A DNA stretch of 64,000 bases from an uncultured Bacteroidales bacterium. Lineage in GTDB: Bacteria > Bacteroidota > Bacteroidia > Bacteroidales > JAUNSR01. The notes below the pieces were generated by a model. That model was not told where the DNA came from. It searched no databases and saw nothing but the letters and a program-made list of their open reading frames with translations. Positions 25,380-34,124 of this stretch are shown here, piece by piece. The translations under genes were made by a program, and so were the position numbers. Within the stretch, counting starts at the first letter, position 1; each line of letters begins with the position of its first letter. The stretch is from NCBI GenBank assembly GCA_947074145.1, contig CAMTOJ010000001.1, positions 62,001 through 126,000 on the forward strand, in the 5' to 3' direction.

Positions 25380-25988
25380 ATGAACTCGAATAATAATATT
25401 AATAACATAGACAATATTGATAACGAACAGAAGTTGGAAAAACTTATGTTCCATTATAAAGAGATTTTATCTCTTCTGGGAGAAGATACCGAACGAGAAG
25501 GGTTGATAAAAACCCCTTTAAGGGTTGCTAAAGCTATGAAGTTTCTTACCAAGGGTTACACCGAAGACCCGAAGGAGATTATCAAGGGTGCTATGTTTCG
25601 TGAAGATTACAGACAGATGGTGATTGTAAAAGACATAGATTTCTATTCTATGTGTGAGCATCATATGCTTCCTTTTTTCGGCAAGGCTCATGTCGCTTAT
25701 ATTCCTAATAAATATATCACTGGTCTTAGCAAAATACCAAGAGTAGTAGATGTCTTTGCCCGAAGATTACAGGTACAGGAGCGATTGACAATGCAAATAA
25801 AAGAGTGTATTCAGGAAACATTGAATCCTCTTGGCGTGATGGTTGTAATTGAGGCTCAACATATGTGTATGCAAATGAGAGGAATAGAGAAGCAAAATTC
25901 GATCACTACAACATCGGATTTCTCTGGTGCATTTGCCGAACTTAAAACAAGAGAAGAATTTATTAATTTGATAAGAAAAAGCCGTTAA
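25380..25988 (+). CDS. folE: GTP cyclohydrolase I
   Basis: FolE converts GTP to dihydroneopterin triphosphate, the first step of folate and pterin synthesis. The protein is 202 aa. Residues about 1-20 are a low-complexity Asn/Ile/Asp tail ([15 protein letters not shown]). The catalytic core then shows TPLRVAKAM, the zinc-site residues Cys92 and His95 in [20 protein letters not shown], the third ligand Cys163 (HMCMQMRG) and [10 protein letters not shown]. It is transcribed with the SPOR gene or just after it and is followed by a strong terminator. Confidence 0.97.
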   Translation: MNSNNNINNIDNIDNEQKLEKLMFHYKEILSLLGEDTEREGLIKTPLRVAKAMKFLTKGYTEDPKEIIKGAMFREDYRQMVIVKDIDFYSMCEHHMLPFFGKAHVAYIPNKYITGLSKIPRVVDVFARRLQVQERLTMQIKECIQETLNPLGVMVVIEAQHMCMQMRGIEKQNSITTTSDFSGAFAELKTREEFINLIRKSR

Positions 25989-26014
25989 TAGGTTTTTTGA
26001 TAATAAAATGAGAT

Positions 26015-26060
26015 GTTGCTTAGATACCATTGTTAATTCTGGTGTATAAGCAACTTTTTT
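26015..26060 (+). terminator. terminator after folE
   Basis: The inverted repeat gttgcttagatacca / tggtgtataagcaac has internal mismatches and is followed by TTTTTT (26055-26060). It ends only 16 bp before the start of the next gene on the same strand. Confidence 0.75.
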
Positions 26061-26075
26061 AATGTACATAGCTTG

Positions 26076-26579
26076 ATGGCAAAATCAAATAATATTTATG
26101 ACCCTGCTATTATAAGGGAAAAAGCAAAGAAGAATTATAGTATATATAAGACTTTTTTTCGCTCGATTAAAAAGAATCAATTGAAGAATCTTGATGATAC
26201 TATTCATTATATCCATGAAGAGGTTTTTGAAGATATTGATTGTCTTTCTTGTGCAAATTGCTGCAGATCCCTGGGCCCTCGAATTTCTGATAGAGATATA
26301 GAAAAGATAGCTTCAGCCTTACGAATTAAACCTCGTGATGTGGTTGATAAATATCTTAAAATAGATGAAGATGGTGATTATGTTTTTAAATCAATGCCCT
26401 GCCCTTTTATTTGTGACGATAATTATTGTTCAATATATAATGATAGGCCAAAAGCTTGTAGAGAATATCCTCATACAGATAGAAAAAAGTTTTTTCAAAT
26501 TTATAATTTGACAATTAAAAACAGTGAAACTTGTCCTGCTATTCAAAAGATATTGGATAGATTGATGAAGGAATTGTAA
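26076..26579 (+). CDS. YkgJ-family cysteine-cluster protein
   Basis: This 167-aa soluble protein has the UPF0153/YkgJ cysteine cluster, thought to bind zinc or iron. Ligands are seen in CLSCANCCRSLGPRIS, PCPFICDDNYCSIYNDRPKACREYP and the late Cys of SETCPAIQ. The ORF track starts at a TTG (26073); the ATG at 26076 (MAKSNNIYD) is preferred. The gene starts soon after the folE terminator. Its stop lies just one base from the stop of the convergent transglycosylase gene, so there is no room for a separate terminator. Molecular role is not known. Confidence 0.85.
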   Translation: MAKSNNIYDPAIIREKAKKNYSIYKTFFRSIKKNQLKNLDDTIHYIHEEVFEDIDCLSCANCCRSLGPRISDRDIEKIASALRIKPRDVVDKYLKIDEDGDYVFKSMPCPFICDDNYCSIYNDRPKACREYPHTDRKKFFQIYNLTIKNSETCPAIQKILDRLMKEL

Positions 26580-26580
26580 T

Positions 26581-27963
26581 TTAATGATTAATACGCTGTG
26601 TAAATTCTTTATATCTCGAGGTGATATTATTAACATGCTCAAGTGTCGTGATACCGTTAAAGAATCCACATTTTACAATTGTTGAATCTTTATATATTTC
26701 TGATTCTCCCTTTAGAATAAGACATGATGATACATTATTGTCCCAAATATCAGGATTGTAACCATATTTACGGGCAATTGCTCTTGCATCCAGAATATGG
26801 CCCACACCTGCGTGAAAAGAGGCTAAAACGAACTTAGCCTTTTGATCTGGATCGTCGACGGATTTGAAAATTTGCTGAAGAGAATTTAAATATCTTGTAC
26901 CAGCTTTTATGTTCTCATCAGGATCGGTAAAAGTATTTTCAGTAAGGCCAAAACGATAACCTGTTTTCGGCATCATCTGTAGCAACCCTCGTGCTCCAAC
27001 ACAAGAAATAGCATAAGGATCAAATCTTGATTCCTCAAAAGATAATGCTGCTAATAATCTCCAATCCCAACCCAATTTGGCTGCATTATCTTTATATATT
27101 TGATCATATACCGATAAAGATTTGTTCCCTTGAAGCAGATATTTTATTGTTACGGTTGAATCTATACTTTTTTCATAATATCTTTTTACTATTGGTGCAT
27201 AAGTTGGCGTATGTTTGTCCTTGTTAAACCATTCATCAATTTGAATTTTTAATTCAGGTTTTGTTTTGGAAATTAACCATGAGGATATCTGTTCACAGCT
27301 TATCGGAAGTTTGGAGTCAATATTATTAAAGAAAGTAGCATTAAGATTTGCAAAATTATTGTCTGCAATTGTATAATCTATCTCTCCTTTTGCCACTTTG
27401 CGTATCAGCTCATCTGAAGAGATTTGATTTTGATGATTCGATTTTATTATAATCCCGCCTCCTATCTCATGGTTGAGATTGATAAGTCTTTTATGAAAAC
27501 GGGAATTATTTTCTACATATATCTCTTTTCCCCTTAATTGTGTTACATCCGTAACCTGATTTTTTTGGTTTTGTTTATTTTGTATCAATACCTGAAATGT
27601 TATCCTTTTTGTTCCACAAGGAGTATATTGCGATTTTGATAAAATAGTATCATTTATTAAAGGATAGGCTATTACATCAGCGCTGTTATTTTTTATGATT
27701 TCATTTAATTCGTCAATTGAATATGCAGGGATTATTCTGATTTCATTGTTTGTATATTTGGCGAATTGAGAGATAAGTTCATATTCATATCCCATTTCCT
27801 TTTCATTATATACAAAATAAGAGCAAGAACCATATAATATGGCTACTTTTATTTTGTCACATTCCTCCGATTCTATATCAGGGATTTTTCCTTTATCATT
27901 CTCTTTATATAAACAAGATGTGAAAAGAAAAGAAAATAAAACATAAAAAATAAATTTATGCAT
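26581..27963 (-). CDS. mltF: MltF-like membrane-bound lytic murein transglycosylase
   Basis: This 460-aa lipoprotein (lipobox LFTSC, Cys17) has the two-domain layout of MltF. A periplasmic amino-acid-binding-protein-like module (residues about 37-265) is followed by an SLT transglycosylase domain (about 285-410). The catalytic Glu is at about 311 in ALSFEESRFDP, followed by GARGLLQMMPKT and the substrate-binding AxFHAGVGH. Such enzymes cleave the MurNAc-GlcNAc bond to form 1,6-anhydroMurNAc, and in MltF the binding module responds to muropeptides. It is anchored in the outer membrane and acts on periplasmic peptidoglycan. It is convergent with YkgJ and lies 39 bp after udk on the same strand. 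Confidence 0.9.
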   Translation of the reverse strand: MHKFIFYVLFSFLFTSCLYKENDKGKIPDIESEECDKIKVAILYGSCSYFVYNEKEMGYEYELISQFAKYTNNEIRIIPAYSIDELNEIIKNNSADVIAYPLINDTILSKSQYTPCGTKRITFQVLIQNKQNQKNQVTDVTQLRGKEIYVENNSRFHKRLINLNHEIGGGIIIKSNHQNQISSDELIRKVAKGEIDYTIADNNFANLNATFFNNIDSKLPISCEQISSWLISKTKPELKIQIDEWFNKDKHTPTYAPIVKRYYEKSIDSTVTIKYLLQGNKSLSVYDQIYKDNAAKLGWDWRLLAALSFEESRFDPYAISCVGARGLLQMMPKTGYRFGLTENTFTDPDENIKAGTRYLNSLQQIFKSVDDPDQKAKFVLASFHAGVGHILDARAIARKYGYNPDIWDNNVSSCLILKGESEIYKDSTIVKCGFFNGITTLEHVNNITSRYKEFTQRINH

Positions 27964-28002
27964 TGTATTATTTATAGTGATGAATATTAATCAATGATCA
28001 GA

Positions 28003-28623
28003 TTATTTATTCGTTCTGATCAGTTTTCCAGCAATAAAATTAGTCAATACATCAATAGCAACTGTATTGGTGCCGCCTTGTGGTACAATAAGATCTGCAT
28101 ATTTTTTTGTCGGCTCTATATGTAGATTGTGCATTGGTTTTAAGACCTTTTCATATCTATCTATAACCATTTGAACAGTACGTCCTCTTTCTACGCAATC
28201 TCTGCTTATAACTCTTATCAGTCTGTCATCTGCATCGGCATCTACAAAGACTTTAATATCCATCATATTTCTTAGACGTTTGTCAGTCAAAACAAGTATC
28301 CCCTCTACTATAACAACTTTCTTAGGATCTACTTTAATTGTTTCTTCCGATCTTGAACATGTAAGATATGAATATATAGGTTGTTCAATTGATTTTCCTT
28401 CTTTGAGTTCTTTAAGATGCTTCTCTATAAGTTCCCATTCAAAAGCTTTAGGTTCGTCAAAATTTTGCTGTAATCTATCTTCAAGCAGCATATGACTACT
28501 GTCTTTATAATATGAATCCTGAGGAATCACTGCGACCTCATTTGGGGGTAAACTTTCTATTATTTTCTTTACAACTGTAGTTTTTCCGGATCCTGTACCA
28601 CCGGCTATTCCAATTATTAACAT
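28003..28623 (-). CDS. udk: uridine kinase
   Basis: This 206-aa enzyme phosphorylates uridine and cytidine to UMP and CMP in pyrimidine salvage. The P-loop is GIAGGTGSGKTT (residues about 5-16). The nucleoside-binding segment SYYKDSSHM with DEPKAFEW, and the lid region RRxxRD (RVISRDCVERGRT), follow. The start matches the family. Its leader is about 118 nt long from the candidate -7 box at 28747-28754. It is probably co-transcribed with the mltF-like gene downstream. Confidence 0.95.
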   Translation of the reverse strand: MLIIGIAGGTGSGKTTVVKKIIESLPPNEVAVIPQDSYYKDSSHMLLEDRLQQNFDEPKAFEWELIEKHLKELKEGKSIEQPIYSYLTCSRSEETIKVDPKKVVIVEGILVLTDKRLRNMMDIKVFVDADADDRLIRVISRDCVERGRTVQMVIDRYEKVLKPMHNLHIEPTKKYADLIVPQGGTNTVAIDVLTNFIAGKLIRTNK

Positions 28624-28689
28624 AGTTTCTTTAATCAGATTTGATTAATTATTTCATAAAATAGATATTTACTTTATTGATTTAAAGTT

Positions 28690-28697
28690 TAACTTTG
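28690..28697 (+). promoter_or_regulatory. candidate -7 box for the Dabb gene
   Basis: TAACTTTG matches TAnnTTTG on the plus strand, giving a leader of about 68 nt. Confidence 0.4.
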
Positions 28698-28746
28698 CTT
28701 TGAATCTTTAATTCAACAATTAAACAAATAATAAAGTTGCATCACG

Positions 28747-28754
28747 CAAAGATA
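28747..28754 (-). promoter_or_regulatory. candidate -7 box for udk
   Basis: On the minus strand TATCTTTG matches TAnnTTTG exactly. Transcription would start near 28741. It lies inside the leader of the opposite gene, so the two promoters face apart but their transcripts overlap. Confidence 0.5.
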
Positions 28755-28770
28755 CATTAAGATTTTAGAT

Positions 28771-29070
28771 ATGGTAAAACACGTTTTGTTATTTAAGCTT
28801 AAGCCGATGGAATCGGTAGAAACTAAGAAGGAGATTATGGAGCTAATCAAATCAAAGCTATTGGCTTTAAAGTTAATGGTACCTGCAATAGAAACTATTG
28901 AGGTTGGTATTAATGAAAATCCTTCTGAATCATTCGATATCGCATTGATTTCTACTCATAAAGATTGGGATGCCTTAAAAGAGTACAGAGATGATCCCAA
29001 CCATGTGGAAGTAGCCAAATTTATAGGACAATATAGAGAAGAAAGAGCTTGTGCTGATTTCACGTTCTAA
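28771..29070 (+). CDS. Dabb (stress-responsive A/B barrel) domain protein
   Basis: This is a 99-aa single-domain protein of the dimeric alpha-beta barrel type. The N-terminal VKHVLLFKLKP and the late HKDWDALKEYRDDPNHVEVAKFI match the family pattern, in which the first His and the acidic C-terminal half line a small cavity. Members range from plant stress proteins to small degradative enzymes, so no reaction can be assigned. It is monocistronic, divergent from udk, and ends at a strong hairpin terminator. Confidence 0.85.
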   Translation: MVKHVLLFKLKPMESVETKKEIMELIKSKLLALKLMVPAIETIEVGINENPSESFDIALISTHKDWDALKEYRDDPNHVEVAKFIGQYREERACADFTF

Positions 29071-29083
29071 ATTCCTTTACAAT

Positions 29084-29122
29084 AAAAAAGCAGCGAATTA
29101 GTTTATATTCGCTGCTTTTTTT
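29084..29122 (+). terminator. terminator after the Dabb gene
   Basis: The stem aaaaaagcagcgaat / attcgctgctttttt is a textbook Rho-independent terminator. Confidence 0.88.
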
Positions 29123-29267
29123 ATGCATTTTGTCTAAAAATATAGAGTATAATTCATCATCAAGATATTGTGACTATCAAATTGTTTGAACTAAATAGAC
29201 ACAATGAAATTGAGATGTATAGAACAGTTTATACCATTAAGTTAATAATCAAAGGCTCCCCAAAAAC

Positions 29268-29564
29268 TTAATTACTATAACTTGCTAATGTTAGTATAAG
29301 TTTTGAATCTTCTTTTGCTTCTATATTATGAATTACAGAAGTGTTGAATTCAAATATATCATCTTTATCAAGTTCGATCTGTTCACCTGTATCAAATCTG
29401 AGAATGATACTACCCTCTATTATCTGCATTACTCCTAACCCGTTATGGGAATGATTTGGTAATTTGTCACCTTTATCGAAACGAAAATAGAAAACCTTCA
29501 TCATGTCTTCAGCAAAAAGCTGTACATTTTTTCCCTCTATCTGTCTTATATTAACCTTTTTCAT
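29268..29564 (-). CDS. small cupin-domain protein
   Basis: This 98-aa single cupin has the first metal motif KLPNHSHNGLGVMQIIEGS and the second half FNTSVIHNIEA. The ligand set of His/His plus the later His suggests a bound divalent metal. Small cupins of this kind serve as sensors, isomerases or oxygenases; the reaction cannot be assigned from sequence. It lies 26 bp after the 241-aa unknown gene on the same strand and may be co-transcribed with it. No obvious terminator follows in the about 145 bp to the Dabb terminator. Confidence 0.82.
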   Translation of the reverse strand: MKKVNIRQIEGKNVQLFAEDMMKVFYFRFDKGDKLPNHSHNGLGVMQIIEGSIILRFDTGEQIELDKDDIFEFNTSVIHNIEAKEDSKLILTLASYSN

Positions 29565-29590
29565 AAGTTTAATTTTTGAGTAATCATTGT

Positions 29591-30316
29591 TTATCTTGTT
29601 GTAGGAAACAACAGATCTCGTTCTGTATATCCTACTTTTATTAGTTCATTATACAATCCTTCGGAGTTAAGATCTACTTCCTTTTTTAAAGATCCTTCAA
29701 ATTTGCAATCTAAATAAGTCCATCTTTTAAGTATTAATTCAATAGGAGAATATTGATTAGTCCGATTTTCGGTAGAATCTTTATCTGTAGATTCCAAACT
29801 TTCAATACATCTGAGAATAATTTCTCCATTTATTATATCAACACTTATAGAATCTGGAAGAGTAAAAGAGATATTGTTTCCTGTTTCAAAATACCAGGTA
29901 ATATTTACAATTGATTCTACTATTGATTTAATATCAGGTTCTTTATATATCGTTTTATCTAATTTTTCTGTATCCTTTATAGATAAATTAAACCATGATG
30001 AGAAGTTACTAATGAATTTTTTTAATCTACAAATTATAGCAACATAATCTGCATCATATTCACTTTCATATTCATCCCAATCCATTTCTATTTTATCAAA
30101 GATTCCCCATTTATAGAATATAATCATCCAAGCTTCGAAGATATTATCGCGATCAAATGGTTCTTGAAATAGTTCCTTGTTGTATGTTATATTTAAAATA
30201 TTATTCTTAATCCTCACCTTGATATCCTGAGGTAAATCGCAAGTAATATAAAAATCAGTTTCCCTATGATACTCTTTTCTTAGAATATCCAAAAGTAGAT
30301 CATCTTCATTTTTCAT
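29591..30316 (-). CDS. hypothetical protein, 241 aa, unrecognised
   Basis: I do not recognise this protein. It has no signal peptide or membrane helix and is strongly acidic in its first half (EMDWDEYESEYDADYV). It is rich in aromatic residues, Trp included (FEAWMIIFYKWGIFDKIEMDW). A beta-rich middle (NIRIKNNILNIT-like strands; SISVDIINGEIILRC) is followed by ILKRWTYLDCKFEGS. Length and base use resemble the neighbours, so it is likely a real gene rather than a random ORF. It precedes the cupin gene by 26 bp. A cytoplasmic binding or immunity-type protein is possible, but there is no direct support. Confidence 0.65.
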   Translation of the reverse strand: MKNEDDLLLDILRKEYHRETDFYITCDLPQDIKVRIKNNILNITYNKELFQEPFDRDNIFEAWMIIFYKWGIFDKIEMDWDEYESEYDADYVAIICRLKKFISNFSSWFNLSIKDTEKLDKTIYKEPDIKSIVESIVNITWYFETGNNISFTLPDSISVDIINGEIILRCIESLESTDKDSTENRTNQYSPIELILKRWTYLDCKFEGSLKKEVDLNSEGLYNELIKVGYTERDLLFPTTR

Positions 30317-30438
30317 TTTATTCCTGATTGTTTAAAAAGAAAACAATTCCTATGAAAAAAATGTTTGATTTTATATTAATATATGATTTAAGATTGTTTG
30401 GAAATATTCGTTGAGTCATTTGATTAAGAAGTTTAATT

Positions 30439-31212
30439 ATGAAATATCATAAAAAAATTAATATTAAAATTATATTAGTTCCTATTTGTATACTGCTTTC
30501 TCTTTTTCTGCGTATTTCAATAATTTCACAAGATATTAGTTCTTCTGTAGAACAATCTGTTCTTGAAAATCTTATTGCCCTTCAACTATACAATGATTCA
30601 ATGCTTATTTCTACAAATAATAATGATTCTATTATAATACCATATCGATCGATGGGCGTCATTGAAAAATACCCTGCTCAATCATTATATAAGAAATGGA
30701 CATCTGAGTTTCTTACTCCGCTTTCTTTTAATAGATCCCAAATACCGGATAAATATGAAATTAATCTTGAAGGTTTTTATTTTCCGTCAGATGGTATTGT
30801 TACATCCAAATTTGGAATGAGAAATAAGCGTCCTCATTATGGGATAGATTTAAAAATTAAAATGCACGATACAATAAGAGCTGCTTTTGATGGAAAAGTA
30901 AGATTGGAAAAGTATGAACCTCGAGGTTATGGATATTACATGGTTATAAGACACAATAATGGATTGGAAACAATTTATGCTCATCTTTCTAAGTATCTTG
31001 TTAAAGTAAATCAGCATGTTATCGCAGGTGAGCCAATTGCATTAGGTAATAATACAGGAAGAAGTTCCGGAACTCATTTGCATTTTGAAACTAGATTTAT
31101 GGGGAATCCTATTGATCCTTCCTCGTTGGTTGACTTTAATTCTAAATCATTATTGTCTCAAAGTTATGTATATAATACTCCTAATCGTCAAATTAAACGT
31201 TCCCGGAAGTAA
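30439..31212 (+). CDS. M23-family peptidoglycan endopeptidase (LytM)
   Basis: This 257-aa protein has an N-terminal hydrophobic segment (residues about 9-27; ILVPICILLSLFLRISII), acting as signal or anchor. The M23/LytM domain covers about 115-230. Zinc ligands are seen in RPHYGIDLK (His and Asp of HxxxD) and THLHFET (HxH). GYGYYMVIRHNNGLETIYAHLSK supplies the intervening catalytic His. An intact set of ligands suggests an active zinc peptidase that cuts peptidoglycan cross-links, not a degenerate activator. It is followed by a 123-aa unknown gene at 54 bp. Confidence 0.92.
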   Translation: MKYHKKINIKIILVPICILLSLFLRISIISQDISSSVEQSVLENLIALQLYNDSMLISTNNNDSIIIPYRSMGVIEKYPAQSLYKKWTSEFLTPLSFNRSQIPDKYEINLEGFYFPSDGIVTSKFGMRNKRPHYGIDLKIKMHDTIRAAFDGKVRLEKYEPRGYGYYMVIRHNNGLETIYAHLSKYLVKVNQHVIAGEPIALGNNTGRSSGTHLHFETRFMGNPIDPSSLVDFNSKSLLSQSYVYNTPNRQIKRSRK

Positions 31213-31266
31213 ACAATAATTTATTATAAACGTTTTATTAATGAAAATAAATAAATCAGATTAATT

Positions 31267-31638
31267 ATGTCACATTTAAATAAACCACAGATAGATCAAT
31301 CATTTTCTGAAATTAAGAAAATATTAAAGGGATGTGTACCACCTTGTGTGGCAGAGATAGATACTCCTACTCATTATGAATGTATTGCTGATAAAAGCGG
31401 AGAAAAAATCCTCTTTGCTTATGTAGTAGCCCACAGTCATGTTGTTACAATGGGTTTTAATAACTCGATACCGCTTGATGATAAGAAGCAGATTTTTTCA
31501 GAACGTTTATTAAAATCAATACAAGAATTTCATGGACGTATTGAGATCAAAAATGTATTCGATCATGACCTTTCAGATGATATACGAGAATCTATTACAA
31601 AATTGATGTATTATTACACAGACAAAGGTTGGGCTTAA
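31267..31638 (+). CDS. conserved-looking hypothetical protein, 123 aa
   Basis: I do not recognise this soluble protein. It has paired cysteines (KGCVPPCVAE, residues about 22-26) and alternating strand-like and helix-like segments. The strands include EKILFAYVVAHSHVVTMGF and the helices KQIFSERLLKSIQEF and ESITKLMYYYTDKGW. It follows the M23 peptidase gene and ends at its own hairpin. No signal peptide or membrane helix is seen. The coding quality is good, so I treat it as a real gene of unknown function. Confidence 0.65.
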   Translation: MSHLNKPQIDQSFSEIKKILKGCVPPCVAEIDTPTHYECIADKSGEKILFAYVVAHSHVVTMGFNNSIPLDDKKQIFSERLLKSIQEFHGRIEIKNVFDHDLSDDIRESITKLMYYYTDKGWA

Positions 31639-31666
31639 TTTAAGAATTTATTAAAGCAACAATATA

Positions 31667-31706
31667 AAACACCGGTAATTATACATGAATAATTATCGGT
31701 GCTTTT
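31667..31706 (+). terminator. hairpin after the 123-aa gene
   Basis: The stem caccggtaattat / ataattatcggtg is followed by cttttcg. The T-run is short, so the strength is uncertain. Confidence 0.6.
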
Positions 31707-31781
31707 CGTTATAAATCAAAGTAGATATTTGATTATTAATTTTATTTTTTTATATTAGTTATAAATCTAACACCGATACAC

Positions 31782-32381
31782 ATGATTATTAATTCCGATA
31801 TATTTAAAGTTAAATGCAACAACCTCATTCCCTACAAAGGATGTTTGCTTATTTCTGATCCTTTTTTGCATGAAAAGCATTTCAACCGTTCTGTAATTCT
31901 TATGATTGAATATGAAGAACAAGGAGGAATGGGACTTATCCTTAACAAAGAAAGTAATCTTACTTTAGATATGGTAATTCAGGATTTGGGAGCAAAAGAA
32001 GAGATTCCTCTATTCTGTGGCGGACCTGTAAGTAAAGATCGTCTTTTCTATATACATTCTCTTGGAAATCTAATTCCGGGATCAATAAGAATTGGAGAAA
32101 ATCTTTATATAGATGGTGATTTCGAGATAATGTTAAGTTATATCAGATCCGGAAATAAAATAAATGGAGTTATTAAATTCTTTGTCGGATATTCAGGTTG
32201 GGATTTTGATCAATTGAATAAAGAGATTGAAGATAAGTCTTGGGTAGTTGCTAAGAAATCTCAAAAACTAAATATACTGAACAATGAGAATAGCGATAAT
32301 CTATGGAAAGAGTCTTTGCTAAATCTTAATACGAGTTATCATAAATGGATAAATTTTCCTATAAATCCTTCGCTTAATTGA
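31782..32381 (+). CDS. YqgE/AlgH-family protein
   Basis: This 199-aa soluble protein belongs to the YqgE/AlgH (DUF179) family. Landmarks are KGCLLISDPFLHEKHFNRSVILMIEY, GGMGLILNK, LFCGGPVSKDRLFYIHS and IKFFVGYSGWDFDQLNKEI. The family is widespread and its biochemical role unclear; a link to alginate regulation in pseudomonads gave it its name. The length is usual. The gene converges on the GNAT gene with a 3-bp gap between stops and no visible terminator between them. Confidence 0.92.
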   Translation: MIINSDIFKVKCNNLIPYKGCLLISDPFLHEKHFNRSVILMIEYEEQGGMGLILNKESNLTLDMVIQDLGAKEEIPLFCGGPVSKDRLFYIHSLGNLIPGSIRIGENLYIDGDFEIMLSYIRSGNKINGVIKFFVGYSGWDFDQLNKEIEDKSWVVAKKSQKLNILNNENSDNLWKESLLNLNTSYHKWINFPINPSLN

Positions 32382-32384
32382 TAA

Positions 32385-32906
32385 CTATTCTTCCGATAGA
32401 ATTTGCATTAGATATACATTATAATATCTTTTATTAAACCTAAACCATTCTTTTAACTCTGCAGAACAAGAGAATCCTACATTTCTGAAAAGTTTTAAAC
32501 TTGGGATATTATCCTCGGGAATATATGCATATAGCATATTTAAGGATAAATATTTAAAACAATATTCCAATGTCAATTTCAGAGTGGAATAAGCATATCC
32601 TTGGTTTTGATTTTCTTTATCTATTACAATTCCAATTGCACATTTGGAGTTAAAGTTGTCAAAATCATAAAGATCTACCATTCCCACTGGCTTTTCTGTT
32701 TCTTTTAACACGACCATAAACCTCAATTGCTTGGTCTGATATATATCTCCATTCCCATTTCTTATGAATTGGATCAATGAATGTTTAGAATATGGAGATA
32801 TCGTTTGAGAATATTTCCATAAAGAAGAATCATTTTCTATCCTGAAAATAAAATCAATATCGTGGGGTTCTGGAGCTCTTAAATATATTCTATTATCTTG
32901 AAGCAT
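32385..32906 (-). CDS. GNAT-family N-acetyltransferase (RimJ/RimL-like)
   Basis: This 173-aa acetyltransferase fold has an N-terminal YLRAPEPHDIDFIFRIEND. The acetyl-CoA pyrophosphate loop lies in VIDKENQNQGYAYSTLKLTLEYCF, a variant of the Q/RxxGxG/A motif. LNMLYAYIPEDNIPSLKLFRNVGF follows, where N-x-x-S/A-x-x-x-x-x-x-x-G-F is typical. The layout is like RimJ/RimL and SpeG-type enzymes; the substrate is unknown. It overlaps the glycosyltransferase gene by 14 bp and forms the last gene of the recR group, so the two are translationally coupled. Confidence 0.9.
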   Translation of the reverse strand: MLQDNRIYLRAPEPHDIDFIFRIENDSSLWKYSQTISPYSKHSLIQFIRNGNGDIYQTKQLRFMVVLKETEKPVGMVDLYDFDNFNSKCAIGIVIDKENQNQGYAYSTLKLTLEYCFKYLSLNMLYAYIPEDNIPSLKLFRNVGFSCSAELKEWFRFNKRYYNVYLMQILSEE

Positions 32907-34095
32907 GAATATTGTTATTAAATTTCATTCCCGGAGAAATGACAGTCTGTGATTTTTTGAGATGTATTGAAAAGGTTAATTTTAACTCACCAAGGTTCTC
33001 TATTATATTGATTATTTCATCATTCTTATAAATAGAATCAGATAATATAATATCTGTAATATTTTTATCTTTTATCAGATCATTAAATTTTGATATATCT
33101 AATTTGAAATTCTCAAGAGAAACAGAATTGATATATATATCAGATTTTTTTATAATCTCCTTAATTATTGTAGATTCTTCATTGTCAGAAACGATTAGAA
33201 TATTACAATCCTCCGGTTTAGATGGAGATATTTTTTCCGAAATTCGATAAAATACACGATATATACCAGAAAGGAATCCACGAAATAGGATAGCAAAGCG
33301 AATAAAGAATGTATATATATATGAAGTATCAGAATTATGTTTCTTAAAGAAAATATCCATGGCTTCATAAAATATTTTCACATATTTAATTGAATGTTTA
33401 GGTGTACTTTCCCCTTTATAATGAATGATTGGAGATGGTAAGTAATAGTTTTCATATCCTCCTTGTATCACTCTGTATGATATATCGATATCTTCTCCAT
33501 ACATAAAGAATGATTCGTCAAGCATACCTATCTTTTCGATAACATCTTTTCTAAAAAGCATAAACGCACCTGCTAGAATATCTATCTTGTGAATTTTATT
33601 TTTATTTAAATATCCTAAACTATAACGGCTAAAAATTTTAGAATGTGGAAAAAAGGCTGAAAGACCAAATACTTTGCAAAATGAAACCCAGGGAGTTGGG
33701 ATACTTCTTTTAGATTCAGGAAGAAATCGTCCTGTAGCGTCAATCATTTTTACACCAAGTGCACCAGCTTTTTTATTAGAATTCATGAAATTGATAGTCT
33801 CATGAAGTGTTGATTCCCCTATTAATGTGTCAGGATTCAATAAAAGAATAAATTCCCCTTTTGCTAATTTTATTGCTTGATTGTTTGCTTTTGCAAAACC
33901 TACATTATCTGAATTTTCTATGAAAAATACATCAGGAAAACGTTCTTTCAAATATAATATTGAATCATCTTCCGAATTATTGTCAACTACAAAAATCTCT
34001 CTTTCAATATCAGAAGTTGCATTATACACCGAAAGAAGAGATTGTTCAAGAAAAAATTTTACTTTATAATTTACTATTATTATGCTAATTTTCAT
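32893..34095 (-). CDS. family 2 glycosyltransferase (rhamnosyltransferase-like)
   Basis: This is a GT-A fold glycosyltransferase of about 400 aa. ISIIIVNYKVKFFLEQSLLSV, VVDNNSEDDS and GEFILLLNPDTLIGES carry the nucleotide-sugar and metal (NPD, DxD-like) site. The acceptor region shows GMLDESFFMYGEDIDISYRV, the ED motif of WbbL-type rhamnosyltransferases. The C-terminal part (residues about 255-400) has one hydrophobic stretch (YTFFIRFAILFRGFL) and an added, poorly conserved domain. I chose the second Met (ATG at 34095, MKISIIIVNYK) over the track start at 34110 because it fits the family; both are possible. The sugar and acceptor are unknown. Confidence 0.88.
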   Translation of the reverse strand: MKISIIIVNYKVKFFLEQSLLSVYNATSDIEREIFVVDNNSEDDSILYLKERFPDVFFIENSDNVGFAKANNQAIKLAKGEFILLLNPDTLIGESTLHETINFMNSNKKAGALGVKMIDATGRFLPESKRSIPTPWVSFCKVFGLSAFFPHSKIFSRYSLGYLNKNKIHKIDILAGAFMLFRKDVIEKIGMLDESFFMYGEDIDISYRVIQGGYENYYLPSPIIHYKGESTPKHSIKYVKIFYEAMDIFFKKHNSDTSYIYTFFIRFAILFRGFLSGIYRVFYRISEKISPSKPEDCNILIVSDNEESTIIKEIIKKSDIYINSVSLENFKLDISKFNDLIKDKNITDIILSDSIYKNDEIINIIENLGELKLTFSIHLKKSQTVISPGMKFNNNIHASR

Positions 34096-34124
34096 TTTCG
34101 TTTTTCTCATGTAACAGAAATAAA

